From the NCBI GenBank assembly GCA_950106755.1, contig OX467086.1:20292001-20356000 (forward strand): a stretch of DNA of 64,000 nt. Direction: 5' to 3'. The position numbers and the translations under genes were made by a program. This document shows positions 1-12,522 of the stretch, one piece after another. This DNA is from Climacium dendroides (taxonomy: Eukaryota > Streptophyta > Bryopsida > Hypnales > Climaciaceae). The stretch's first letter is position 1. Each line of letters opens with the position of its first letter. The notes under the pieces are model-generated. The model was not told the DNA's origin and did no database searches. It was given only the letters and a program-made list of their open reading frames with translations.

Positions 1-1400
1 GTGATCCCAATAATAAAAATTAGCCGCCAAATAACAAAAACATTTAGTTTATTAAGTCTAATTTCAAATTTACTTCCCCGTATAGTTGTTGAAACTAAAA
101 AGTTGGTTGCTATTGTAAATTTGCAAGCTCTTTGGATATTATTACAATTATAGTACTATAAATAGTTGTGCCATCCATTTCAAAAATAAATATGATATTT
201 TACTACAACTTTCAACTTTCATTGTGATTTTATTCATAGAATACTATGTCTTTTGTAGAATTTGAGATTTGCTATTGCATATTTTTTGATGTTAACCCCT
301 AAAGGACTGTTTGTACCCTTGAGGGACAATTTGGGTTTGGGTAGGTTCCTATTGTCTCAATTTGTAGTGAAGGTTTTTGAGATTTTTGAGGTCATCGAGT
401 TTGCCGAGAGCTTTGTGAATATAATTTTTTTGTTTTAATCAATGTCCGGGAGAAAAAGTTATAGCACAATAAGCAAAAACAAAAGTCAATAGGCAATACA
501 AAAAAATCAGAAAAAGTAAAAAAAAATTAATTTTTTTCTTCTTGAAATCTTATATTTTTGTTTATATTTGAAGCTTTGATTTATTCCATTTGGACTAGTT
601 ATGAGAAAGTTATGGACAATTTTGTTTTTTCGGGCAATCTAAGCATCTTCTTGAAAAAATAACTTACATGATTCATTTGTGAAAGCAACTCTTACAATTT
701 TCCAAATTTTTTTTAGAAAAGGTTAAGTTTGATTTCTAGAACAATCTCACCGTTGGGATTATCGAATGTCAATTTCATATTAATGATTTAGTTTTTTCTT
801 CAATACATACACAAAATAAAAATAATTATGTTGAATTGGCATTTTTAGACACAATACAATTTGGGGTGTACTTACCTTAGATAATAAAAAATCAAGCATT
901 TTGGGATGAACGTCATAGTTGGGTTGTTCAACAATCTTGGGATTGAATGACAATTGGGATATCTTGTAATATTTGTGGCAAAGTATTGTTGCATGAGGGA
1001 GGATATCAAAGATGTTTGTGAAGTCTTGCGGATGATGAAAGAAATTTAGAGCCCAATCATACTTTCTTAAATTGTTTATTATCACATTTGTATGCAACTT
1101 TTTGTGACATGCCAATATGATTTGCTATCAAAATTTCATCCATGTAGATGGTTGTGTCTAAAATTTCCGTGCACCATATGTTCATGTCAAATTTGGCACC
1201 TTGGTGTTCAAATAATTTAATTTTGGCATTTGAACAATTCGACAACTTGATTCAATATTCTTGGCATTTGACATATACCTCTTCCTAATATTCCAAAACT
1301 TTGATGGAAATGGTTTGATTTTGTCTATACATACGTGAATGATTTTTTTTTTTTTTTTTTTTTTCACATTTTAGACCTGCTCCACTGAAATTTTCCCTAC
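1..1400. other. AT-rich intergenic block, no supported gene
   Basis: The block is strongly AT-rich, and its short open frames have low-complexity, stop-bounded translations typical of random AT-rich DNA. A GTTAACCCCTAAAG end-like motif at 291-304, followed by a GAGGGAC segment, resembles in inverted orientation the sequence at 54798-54832. It may therefore be one end of a dispersed element. A run of about 25 T lies at 1341-1364. Confidence 0.6.
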
Positions 1401-4400
1401 TTATTTATTTACAAAACTGACCTACAACACGTAGGGTAGTGACCAGTTCATTGATACCTTGTCCTCTGCCTCATTGCCACCTCTCTTTCCCAATGGCCGG
1501 CCAAGTAACGTGTCCAGCCCAAAGGCATTTGTGTTGGACATTGTGTGTGTCCCTTCACTACTTTCCATGGATCCTTCGACATGCCGGCATGAGCTGGCTT
1601 GCTATTGTGGGGGCACAAAAGGAATCCCATCTTTGAACTGTTCAATGTACTGTACGTCCTCTTGGATCGGAGCCGGCCGCGATAAGAACTCGATCAACAA
1701 GCATCATCACTAGAAGCATCATTCATCTCCGGCCTGCAAGAATGTTTTGGTTGGAGTGATGCCCGTAATTTGGTGTTTCAGTATATGTAAACCACGTCAA
1801 TTTGTGTGCACTCTTACATACATACTGCAAGAAATCTGATGGGCGAAACTATGAAACAATTACCCTTTCAGTGAACTTACAACAACCACCAAGTCCAAAC
1901 TAACTCCAGGAATCGCATGGATTGAATTGACACATTCAAATCAAATTATTCTGAAGACAGCGGAGGTAGATTTTAGTTTAATTTCAGTTTGTGGGTTCGA
2001 TTTTTACTCGATCGATGATAAAAATAGGAAAGACTGAACGGAATTGGTTATAATACTATTCTACGCTGATTAAGCACTGATGACCCAGTTACGTTGAATT
2101 ACTGTAGGTGGAGAAGACGAGAAGTGCAGAATAGCAATGTTTTTGTTTTCGTCGAAAGAGAAATAGCAATGTTTTGAAATTCGAGACAAGGTCAACCTGA
2201 GTTACACATGGAACACAAGTCTTGGCGAAGAATTTCGAATGCCGCCGCTGCTCAGTCCAGCTTTCTCAGAGACACAAGTGAACATTACCATTGAAGTGAT
2301 TGAACAGATGAATGAACTGTTGTACTGGCTGCTGAGTCTTCTGCTTTGTGGATCATGAATCCTAAAAATAGAAATGAAACAAAAATGTTTGTGTGGATGA
2401 AGGCGCTGTCAGTTGCTGCTGCTAACTGCACCACTGCTGTAAGCTTAGCCAGGACGGACTCCACGAGCCTTGATGAAATGATCAAAAGGTCTCTGCATCA
2501 AAGGACTTCAAGTTTGAAATAAGTGACTTTGGAATCATTTCACAGTGCCGTGCTCCAAATTGGTGACAGGAGAATGGCATGGGATGCGGATGGGGTTGAA
2601 AGACTTGCCGGAACTAAGTAATTCATGAGTGGGTTCCGGGCCACTTTCATCCTTGCGGTTCGCATTGTTGAACAGAAATTACCATGTATTCTCTTCCAGT
2701 ATTTGAAGTTGCCAGCCATTCAAGGTGTCTGTTTTCAATGTTGAAAACTCATTTTCATGTTGGAGACTCATTTTGTTGCTTCCAACGGTACCAACTCATC
2801 TTCCGAGTTGAAAGAAGAGGGGTTTCAAAGGCCCATCAATTGACTGTCAAATGGAAGTAAGAAACTATTGGAAGAACTGAACTTTGTATACTATTTGCCT
2901 CTTAAGCTTCTCTGAATCCCACTATTGAAGAAGTGATGGGAGACACGATTGCAACTGTAAGTTTACCATTTCATTGCACTTCATTGGTCGACATTGCAGC
3001 AATTATTGGTTTAGGGTTTGGGATTCGGTGGAAGAAACTGCTTGGTCTTCGGTTACCGCAATGCTGCTTCGCTCCGAGTTATTTCTGTAACCACTCGTTA
3101 GGGTTTTAGAAATTGGAATTTGGAGGTTGAGGGTTTGAAACAGAGACCCGGTGTTCCTCTTCGGCCTTTTCAGTTTCTCCTGTCGACAAATGCAATGCGA
3201 GTCTCGAGAGTTTCGAGGAGATTTCGCAGCAGGTGCTACGTCTGAGCATGTCTTTTCGTGGGCTGCAGAACGATAACCCGTAATTGAGAGCTTCTCCAAG
3301 ACCTTGAAGTTTTTTCGCATGGATTTGTGGAGGCATTGTTGGATCTGGGAAGGAGCAGTACGAAAAAAATTCGCTCTATCTGTTTTAAGGCATACTTTAG
3401 CTGAAAGAGATTCGTATGTGCGTTGTGACGAAGCTTGAACGTCTGCAAATACTAATTTGTGAGCGGTTTAGGATTCGTTGTGAGTAAGTTTGAGATCTTG
3501 TTGGTGCTGGCTACCAATGTTAGGAATTGATTGAAGCTATCTCCATGCTACAGAATTGGAATGTGCTCAATCTGAAGTAACTGATGCTCGTCTGGTTGTT
3601 CAGCTCGGATGGACGGAATGATGGAATGTATGTATCCTGGAAGTAATTGCTTCACCTGAAGGCGATAATAAATGGTACGCATGACCGTTTTAACAGTCGC
3701 GGAGGTTGATTAGAGCTACTGAAATTCAATTCCTACACCCGGCACACGTACATCTTGTCTGCTGGCGGAAGAAACGACAGAATTGTAAGCGTGTAAACAA
3801 TCAATTTGCAAACAGTTACCAGTTTGCTTGTTTGCTGAAGAATCAAACTGTTCTGTTTGGTTGTCTAGTAAACACAACTGTTTTACTGTTTGCTAGTTTT
3901 TCTAAAGTGTGGTATAGCTGCTTCACCAACGCAAGGTGAAGGCATAAATCCGAGTCTCAATTGCCTGACATTGGTGGGGGAATTGTAGCACTCAGCGTTT
4001 AAGACCAGGCTTGTCTTGCACTGCTTTCCATTGCACGAATTGGCAGGCTCACTCTCCAGCGAATTTATGTCTGGTAAACACCATTCGAAATACACTGGCC
4101 ATTTTCCGAAGTACTGTACTGTACATTACCCAAAACATGAAGTGGAAGTGGAAGAGGAAATGAGGACATGCCTCACGGATACTAAACATGGGATGGATTT
4201 ACAAATAACAAGTCCTCGGTTCTTCTTGGGCAACATCAATGCAGTATAACGTACACCGACGAATTCTCCATCAGCTCACTGGTTTCCAGAGCTATGATGT
4301 GTTTGCATATCACTTCATGTATGATACAACAAGTTTATAGTAGCAATGACTGCACAATAATTCAAAGCCTCTGTAAAGAGACCAAGTGATGACCTGGAAT

Positions 4401-7050
4401 ATCTTTCCCAATCCGAAAACCGTGTCACCCACTGTTAGGCGTTTAATTTCACAAGCAATGAGCGCGACACACAGCAAGCACTGAAAAAGCTGATGCCCTG
4501 TTCAACAACAGAAGAGTGAAAATGACAAAGGTTCGTAGAATGGTTGGGTGTCGGCCACTTTAGATTGCACAGTTGAAGCAACCAATTTTGGACAGCTTGA
4601 AACTATTTATGAAAGAGTTGATTTCCATTTTGTTCTGCTTTACCTAGCTTGTTTAGTTCAATGTTGGCATGCCAGTTCTTGCTGAATTCAAAGTGTCTAA
4701 TCTATGACTTTCTCAGAAATTGTAGAAACAAACAATGCTGATCTTTTCATCCTGGAATCTGATCATTTTGGGCTAACTTTAGTCCTTCCCTGGAGGGTTT
4801 ACTTAACTTAAGCTTGTTATCTCTCCTCTAAGTTCGTTGCACATGATGTTTAAAATCTTGAGGTTGTTTTTAGGAGCTTATCGTTACTTATTGTCCACTT
4901 CTGCAATCTAAAGTTGTGCTTATCAGTTAGCATGATGTACTGTACCTTACACCTGCGAAATCTCTGGAGAATATATTAATTTCATGAGATTGAACAGTCG
5001 GCCCATCAATGCAAGGTAAGCTGCTAGCTGAGAGCAGCTTTGAATTGATTGCATCATGCAAGCCAGTACACAGGTGCAGTAAGTTGCAGGAATCCATGCC
5101 AATTGTTTCTATTTGTTTGAATTGATTGCGCGCGCAACAAGGGATTAATCGGGGTTGGTTCAGTGGTTCTCATGATCGAGCACCAAGTTAAAGCGGTGAA
5201 TTGATCTGGCCCAGTCAGTGATTATGACCCTGTGTACGTTACAGACTGGGGCAGGCCCAGGTCGATGCAATGCACATGGCCGGAACATGTTTGTAAAACA
5301 GGTTAAATATCAACACAAAAATTACTTGCTGCGACACTGACATCACATGCAGAGAATGATGAGCACTCATAGTTACTAGCTCGCTCGCCATCTACTCCAG
5401 ATGCAACCATGCAGGGCTTTTGTTATTTTATTTTCAATGCAAGTTTTGAAGGCAGTGTAAGATTGTGTGCAATCGATCTGGACTGGAATGATAATTATCT
5501 TATGATGAAGCGAAAGCTCTTTACAAACACTTCTCGAGGGTTTCAATTGGTGACAGAATAGAAGTTGGAAGTGGCCGGGTCGGAGAGTTTGGATGTGATA
5601 CTGAAAAATCTTGACGGAATTCAGATCTTAAAATTAAAAAAAAGAACTGAAAGAAGAATCTATGCCATTCAAATTAATCATCAGCCAGCCCAGGGGTTGA
5701 TTAAAACTCAATTCAATCCAACCCAAGTCTTGATGTGCACAAGGTGTGGTTGGAAAAACTTGACCTTGAATGGTTCTAAACCTCAAATCAAAACTCAATT
5801 CAACTCGAACGGGGAATTTCATCAAAATGGAAATATTTTGCATGCCATTTACGCGAGTCAAGAGCTCATATGACAGTGCTTCTTAGCATGTCAACCTCAT
5901 AGATGTGCCAATTTTGTCCCCAACAAGTCCAAATTGCAACACAACTCCCATGTTTCTTCACCCATGCCATCTTTCAATGAATTTCTTCCATTTTGCAGTC
6001 CCTATTTGTGCCATTTTCACGGAATAATCGTCATTTTAATGACATTCCCCATCCAAGTGATTAGAGTTGGTATGCCCTTAGTGTTGGTAACATTAGTAGG
6101 GTGATGAACATTTAGTACAAGTCGAACTTGTCTTAGTGCATGGTGCCAAGACTATGCACTAAGAGATGTTTATGCATTTAGAAAGGTGTAATAATGGCCA
6201 CCTAACTAATGTTGGCTTTAGCTACACTATTACTTTTCAAAAAAAGTGTTCAAAATTTGACCCACTTACTAATTGCTTAAGTGACAATTATGCACCAAGA
6301 GAGGTTCTATGTATAGGAAAGGTAACTCGTTTCTGACCACTTAAGCAGATACATGTATCTACAAGGTGGGGTTCTTCATTGGAGGAAAAGTATCTACAAG
6401 GTGGGGGTTTTCATTGGAGAAATTTTCTTGTGTGTAGAAGTAGAGTTTGGATGGTTTCCATAATTTTCTAGGTTTTTATTTATTTTTTATTTCTCAAAAC
6501 ATAATTACTATGAATTTTTAGCTACAAATTTTGTTCTACCCATACTAGTCGTGTAGACCTTTCTATTTCTGACCAAGGACTGGTTGCAAAAACCACTTAA
6601 AGTTGGTTGCAATATTGAGAGTTTTGTAGCCAATCATAATACGCCACAACTGCGTTGGGAATTGTGCCATAACTTATCACTGTTCATCTCTTCCTGCACG
6701 GAAAGAGCGCGGCCTACATTGCCAGAATGTGGGGCTGATCAGGAGTGGCTTCCCTCCCATAGTAGCAATTATTGTACACAATTAGTGTGACATCTTTTAT
6801 TAGTGTAGCAAAGTTTTGTTTTCCACAGTCGGTGAAGAACATTCCTGTGAACAATTCATCAGTGACCGCCTTGTGTCGGTCGTTCCCGCAACCGTCCACG
6901 TCGACCCCCCAACCCACTTCCAGGAAACTCCCAGTCAGCACCCGCTCTCCGACCACGCGTCACCACCACCCCGCCGCCACTGGCTTCGACCCTTCAAAAA
7001 TCCACTTCATCAATTGACGCCCCCAACTCTCCCTCCGAGGACGCCACCTG
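1400..7050. other. Mixed-composition intergenic region, no recognised gene
   Basis: Composition rises to gene-island levels, but no open frame here shows a recognisable domain or can be joined by splice sites into a longer product. The frames at 1439-1713 overlap on both strands without clear coding character. The stretch 3000-3450 resembles a transcribed leader (for example TTTAGGGTTTGGG near 3011), but no coding exon follows. Long non-coding transcripts or a very divergent gene cannot be excluded. Confidence 0.45.
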
Positions 7051-8177
7051 GCAAGGCAACAACGATTCACTCCATTAGCGGGAGCCTCCTCCGAACCCCC
7101 CCGCGCCTACTGCACCGTCTTCCTGCATGTCTGGCTGCAATCCTATATCACCCCTGTCTTGCAAATATCTGAAGGAGAAAGCTCCGTCTTAAATCTAGTC
7201 GATCGGTAGACTGTGGTGATCAATCGGAGGACCGATTCAAGCTTTTCGGTGTCGAATTTGGGGCTGGGAGTCGAAAATCGGAAGCAATTAGGTACTGATT
7301 TGATTGCTGACTGGAGCTTGAATCTTGTTGTTAGGATTCTTGTTATTTTTTTAGGAGGATGTGGTTGAGATTGTTTGTTTGATTTGCTGTTGGTGATCTA
7401 GTAGTAAGGTGTGTGAGAATTAGATTGAGTCGGAGTTTCTTTGAAAAACTGCGAGGGTTCTGGGCTTGGTGAGACGATGCAACCGATCGGAAGGGAATGC
7501 TTTTGTTACTTAATTCCTTAAATCTAGAATTTAAACGGTGGACGCTATTCTTACAAAGTCTTTGCAGTGCTGCTTTAAGTGTTGGGAGGTATTTGTTCTG
7601 AGGTGGTTTTGGTGTTGTGCGAAGGTTCGAGGAACAGAGGAGATTGCTTAGAGAGGAAGAGGAGGAGAATCGCAGGAGGAAGCTGCTCAAGCTGATTTCA
7701 AGTCGAGAGAATATTGAAGGTTGGTGTTTTCGTTCGTTCTCCTGTTTGTTTGGGTGATCAGTTTTGTTGAAAACCTATCCGTTTGCGGTTCGCTTTTTGT
7801 TGTCTCGAGGTCGGGTAAGTGGCAGGTTTCATTTCAAATTCTGAGGAATTTTTGAACTCTAGGTTTGAGTTGGTGAGAGGTGAATACTCCGAGTTCAATG
7901 AATCACATGTCTCCCCTCTTTGGTAGAAGTGAACCCTAGTTTGCAGGTTCAGAAACATTTCGTGTTTTTTTTTCAAGATGGATTGACCGTCACCTGAGAT
8001 CACCTGAGTTTTCAAAAAAATGATCTGTACACGCGGGAATGGTGTCGGTATTTTCGTACAATTAGTGTTCTTTTAGTACCTTTTCATTTCTAAGTAGATG
8101 TTTTTGATTCTTTGATATGTTTCAGGGTGTAGGAGTGTACGAAATATTCAAGCAGAGGTTTGAGACAGCTAACGAAG
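7050..8177 (+). promoter_or_regulatory. Probable promoter and 5' leader of the alpha-kinase gene
   Basis: This stretch lies directly upstream of the kinase start and contains no convincing coding frame. A plausible leader intron runs from a GT at 7720 (context TTGAAG/GTTGG) to an AG at 8124-8125 (context TTTCAG/GG). That would remove most of the 450 bases before the start codon. The proposal rests only on splice-site appearance. Confidence 0.35.
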
Positions 8178-11100
8178 ATGAACATGGACCCGATCGCCGA
8201 GGGGTCTCATGAAGGCATGTCTACGAGCAGCCGTAAATTGTCGACTCGCGAAGTCGAGGCCAATGCGCAGTTGGAGCAGCTGAAGCGGGAAAATGAGCGC
8301 TTGAAGGCGACGAAAACGAAGACCAATTTAGCTCCTATTCCAGACGAGTCACCACGCACTTTGCAGGCTCGGGAGCAGCTCGAGCAGTTGAGACTCGAGA
8401 ATGAGAGGCTGATGGCAAGCCGACTCGCACCATCGGCCCCGCCTATGTCTTCCCGCACGTACCAGAATTTGAATCAAAGCGTCCTGGCAGCTGAGTCTGG
8501 AAAGATTAGTTATCCGAGCATTGTTGGATATCCTAAGGAGGGATCACCTCCTCATGTCGATGGTCCATCGACCCGAACGGATGGGCCGGAGACACAATCA
8601 CCAGCATGGATGGGTTCCAAGACCGCATCCAATTTACCTCCGGCTGGAATGTCTCCTCGAACCATGCAGGCCATGGAGGAGCTGAATGCTTTGAAGCAAG
8701 AGAACGCGAAGCTTGCGTCCAGTAAATTGGCTCCCAAGAGTGTGCAGCAGGCTCCTCCTCCTCGAACCGTTCAGGCTCCTGGGGATCAACAGTCTCGTGT
8801 GTCGCCCCGGACTGTCCAGGCCCTCGAAGAGCTGAATAATCTGAAGATGGAGAATGAGAAGCTTGCTGCTAGTAAACTTGCTGGACCACCTCCACCCTCT
8901 CGAGTAGGTGGAGACCAAACTTCTAGGGTATCTCCTAGGACTGTGCAAGCTCTTGAAGAATTGAACGTTCTCAAGAAAGAGAATGAGAAGCTCGCTGCTA
9001 GCAAACTGGCTGGACCACCTCCACCCTCTCGAGTAGGTGGAGACCAAACTTCTAGGGTATCTCCTAGGACTGTGCAAGCTCTTGAAGAATTGAACGTTCT
9101 CAAGAAAGAGAATGAAAACCTCGCTGCTAGCAAACTGGCTGGACCACCTCCACCGTCTCGAGTTGCTGCAGACCAAACTTCTCGGGTTTCCCCTAGGACT
9201 GTCCAAGCTCTGGAGGAATTGAACGTGCTCAAGAAAGAGAATGAGAAGCTTGCGGACAGTAAAATGGCACGGGCAGTTGGTGGTGACCAAAGCTCCCATG
9301 TTTCTCCTCGGACAGTGCAGGCACTTGGGGAGATGAATGCTCTGAAGGAAGAAAATGAGAGGTTGGCGGCAAGTAAAATCGCAAGCAAGGTGTCTACGAA
9401 AGTGGCCGCGCCAGCTTCGCTCTCACCAGCCACCAAATCAGCAGATGAGGCTGCAAGTGAACCGAAGGATCTTGGAAAGGAGAAGACGGCTGTGGCTGAG
9501 GAGGCTACACCAAATTTAGAAGCCCAGGGGAGTTTTTCCTTCAAAATTGATACGGTTAAGAGTCCTGAAGCTGAAAAGCCGAAAGCAACTGAAGTGGTTT
9601 CGCCTCTACCGGTCATGTCTTCACGCACTATTGCGCAAATCAGGAACGATCCTGCATTAGTGGAAGTTAAGACCAGAACAGCTCCTGCAGCTCCGCCACC
9701 TCCATCTGAAACCGCTGCGTCTGGTCGGACAGTGCAAGTTTTAGAGGAGTTGGAGAAGATGAAGAAAGAGAATGAATTGCTCAAAGCCAGCAAAGTAAAT
9801 GTTCCAGCTGGGATGTCTGACCGGACTCGTCAAGTCATGGATCAGCTTGAAAAGGTGAAGCGAGAGAATGCTGCGCTTATGGCGACCAAAGTGGATGCAT
9901 CTGCAACACAGCAGAGACGTTTAGCCTATTTGGAGCAGAATCATGCTATTGCGTCAAAGGCTCGCGGAGACGAAATCAAGAAGATGATCCTCACGGGTCA
10001 GGAATTAGATCTTGCATTTTTGGTGGATGCCACAGGCAGCATGCAGGTACTTCCTGTTTTTTGAAAGAGATGCCTATTGAGGTTTATGGAATTTTACATT
10101 AGGAGATTATGCAAGTGCCTCGCTCTATTCGTTGTGCTGCCGGTAGTTAGTTATTCTATTGTTCTAACAATCCTGCTGGTCATTTCTTCTATCTTCTTCT
10201 TTCTTCATTAAGTTCCAACGGCTTGCTTAATCACGATATTTTTTTGTCTTGTTTTGCAGACGTGCATCAATTTGATTAAAGACACAGTGGCCAACATGGC
10301 TGCTGGGATTAAGGTACAGTATCCAGAATGCAAGTTGCGTGTAGCGTTTGCACCTTATAGAGATTATGAGGACACTGTCAAGGATGACGACGAAGCTTGT
10401 GATTTCACGAGCAGCTTCACGGGACCAGATAGTACTTTTGTAAGAGCTTTGTCACGGGTGCGTGCTTCTGGCGGAGGAGATGATGCTGAGGACGTCTTCA
10501 CTGGCATTGCTCGAGTAGCAGGTTTCAACTGGAATGCCTCGAACAGGCTGCTAATTCACATCGCTGATGCTCCATGCCATGGTATCCAGTTCCATGACGG
10601 TGTGGGTGATCATTACCCAGCGGGGGACAAGTATGGCCGCAAAATTGAGGCTCAGCTGCAACTCCTTCATGAGCGCTGCAAAGTGTCAACGTATTTCTTT
10701 TGCCACCTGAATACAAGTACGAGAAAAATGCTGCAAGAGTTCAAAAAGGCCTCGGGAGGGGCAATTACAATCACAGAGGAGCAATTTTCCAACATCTCCA
10801 ATATCCCAGAGAAGGTGGTAACGTTGTGTCGAGGCACCATTCAAAAAACGTTGAGTGTGGTCGGTGTGGCGCACCCTCCAGGAGATACGAAGTTCGTGAA
10901 TGAAGTGGTTGTGACAGCCGTACCCTCTTGGGCTGACATTTCAATCCAGACTGGTTCTCACTACAAACATAAGTAAGTGTCCTCTGTAATTTGGTTGGAG
11001 TTGGGGTGCCGGTTGCTTATGACTAGTATTGGGTCTATTTGTTCGAAAAAACACGTCTTTTGTATATATTTGCAAAGAGGATTGAACTTTAATTTTACAG

Positions 11101-12522
11101 ATTTCTGCGTCAGACCTTTGATTGATGGGTGACTTGCAAAATGCAGGTGGTATCGGGCATTGGACGATCTATTAAGTAAGATTAATCGGAAAATGGCGAT
11201 TGATGAGGAAGTAGTAGATCACGTACAAGTTCAGATTGCGAAACACCCATTCAGCTCAGAGGGGGCGGTGAGATGGCCTTACTATGCAAAGATGACTCGC
11301 CCCAGTGAAGCTCCGCGGTGAGTAGAGCACTCCCTACTTGATCTTGAAATATCCCGCATTGCGTCTGCTTTGAAGAGTCTGCAAGATGATGGGCTCGCAT
11401 TAGCTACCAACGACTGATTCATTCTCATGTGTTCTCTTGCGATTCACTATTGCTTTTGACAGGTTCATGGTTGTCAAGAGATTCAAGACCGCACTCAACA
11501 AAGATGTTCGAGAAGTGCATAAGAGAGACCGTTATTTAGCTCAGATGGAGGTCCAGTCTGTGGCGGCTCAAATGGCCGAAGAATTCAATAATAGGTAAAA
11601 ATACATCTCTCGCATGTGAATTAGGTTTTCTTTTGAACAAGTAAGTCTTTTGTGTAGTGCTACCAGCGTCAAGTACGCAAGGATTCTGATTTTTGTACTT
11701 TCCTTAGGATCTGTCTATCAAAAGACTTACTTGGTGATCAGATTGTTACCCTGTAATCATCACAAACTGAGGATCTTTCTCATCGTTTTTTTAGGTTTCA
11801 CTAGTGAACACTTCCCTCCCTCCCGCAAGGAGCTATTCTAGAAACCTAGCCTCATTTTATTTATGTCAATTGTAACGCCATTCGAGACAGTTTCTAACGT
11901 AAAAAGTACTAATTGGAATGTGGTTAAGTTTTCTAGAATACCTCTTGGAGGGCTCAGATGGAGGTCCAGTCTCCACTGTTGTTCGAAACCAGCTGTATTC
12001 TGATCTTCGTGAGAGAACACTAAGATCATGCCTAATTTTCTGGGTATTTTGATTCACAGGACATCAAACTTCAAGAATGTAAAGAAGGTGGAGTTCACTC
12101 AAGTCACCACGCTGGAAGTGGGTTCTGGACCCACCCGAAAGTTCTACAACATGGAGGAGGTTCTCGAAGGCAACTGGATCCGGTATTCCAACAACGGTGG
12201 CTATGTCAACACACTGGACTACGCTGCTGTTTTGCAGGCCTTCACGCATTGGACCCACGAGCGATCTCGGGGTCTCTTGATGGTGAACGACCTCCAAGGA
12301 GTTCGCCAGAAAAATGAGCACGGAGAAAATGTTTTCCGTCTTTGCGATCCTGCCATCCATTGTACAGATGTCATGCGCTTCACGCGTACCAACCTCGGTG
12401 CGGAAGGCTTCAAGCTCTTCTTCGACACCCACAAGTGCAACGATGTTTGTAAGCATCTAGGATTAGCAGTTGGTACTGCTGGGCGTACAATATCAGGTAC
12501 CCATGTCGGTAAATACTGGTGA
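8178..12522 (+). CDS. Coiled-coil repeat / vWA / alpha-kinase protein
   Basis: Predicted atypical serine/threonine alpha-kinase of 1115 aa. Exons are 8178-10046, 10260-10972, 11147-11317, 11463-11594 and 12060-12522; all introns are GT-AG and all phases close. Residues 1-605 carry about ten copies of a SPRTVQALEELNxLKKENxKL-type unit, predicted coiled coil. A vWA domain follows (about 610-835) with MIDAS start D617-A-T-G-S621. The alpha-kinase domain spans about 885-1100. It has the likely ATP lysine K923 (VVKRFK), D1039 in NDLQGV, D1058 in DPAIH, the glycine loop TNLGAEG and zinc ligands H1062, H1086, C1088 and C1092. The vWA plus kinase half matches the architecture of Dictyostelium VwkA. 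The start is the first ATG in frame; a second ATG is two codons on. The substrate is unknown; membrane or myosin-related roles known for relatives are not shown here. Confidence 0.9.
8881..9267 (+). repeat. 129-bp in-frame tandem repeat inside the kinase gene
   Basis: The segment starting CTGGACCACC at 8881 recurs at 9010 and 9139, exactly 129 bp (43 codons) apart. The first two copies are almost identical at the DNA level. Each unit encodes one coiled-coil block plus a proline-rich linker (GPPPPSRV). More diverged blocks of the same motif flank it on both sides, so this is the recently amplified core of an older repeat. Confidence 0.9.
11952..11972 (+). repeat. Copy of a kinase exon-4 segment inside intron 4
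   Basis: Twenty-one bases here are identical to exon-4 bases 11539-11559 (core CTCAGATGGAGGTCCAGTC). The copy sits in the 465-bp intron 4 and is not bounded by splice sites. It looks like a small local duplication. Confidence 0.8.

Noticed and set aside
5140..5225. tRNA-like GGGGTTGGTTCAGTGG sequence
   Set aside because: No matching acceptor stem or T-arm GGTTCRA could be placed at the right distance.
8634..9793. Long minus-strand open frames (221 and 335 aa) across the kinase repeats
   Set aside because: They are antisense shadows of the in-frame 129-bp repeats; the plus strand holds a domain-supported gene.
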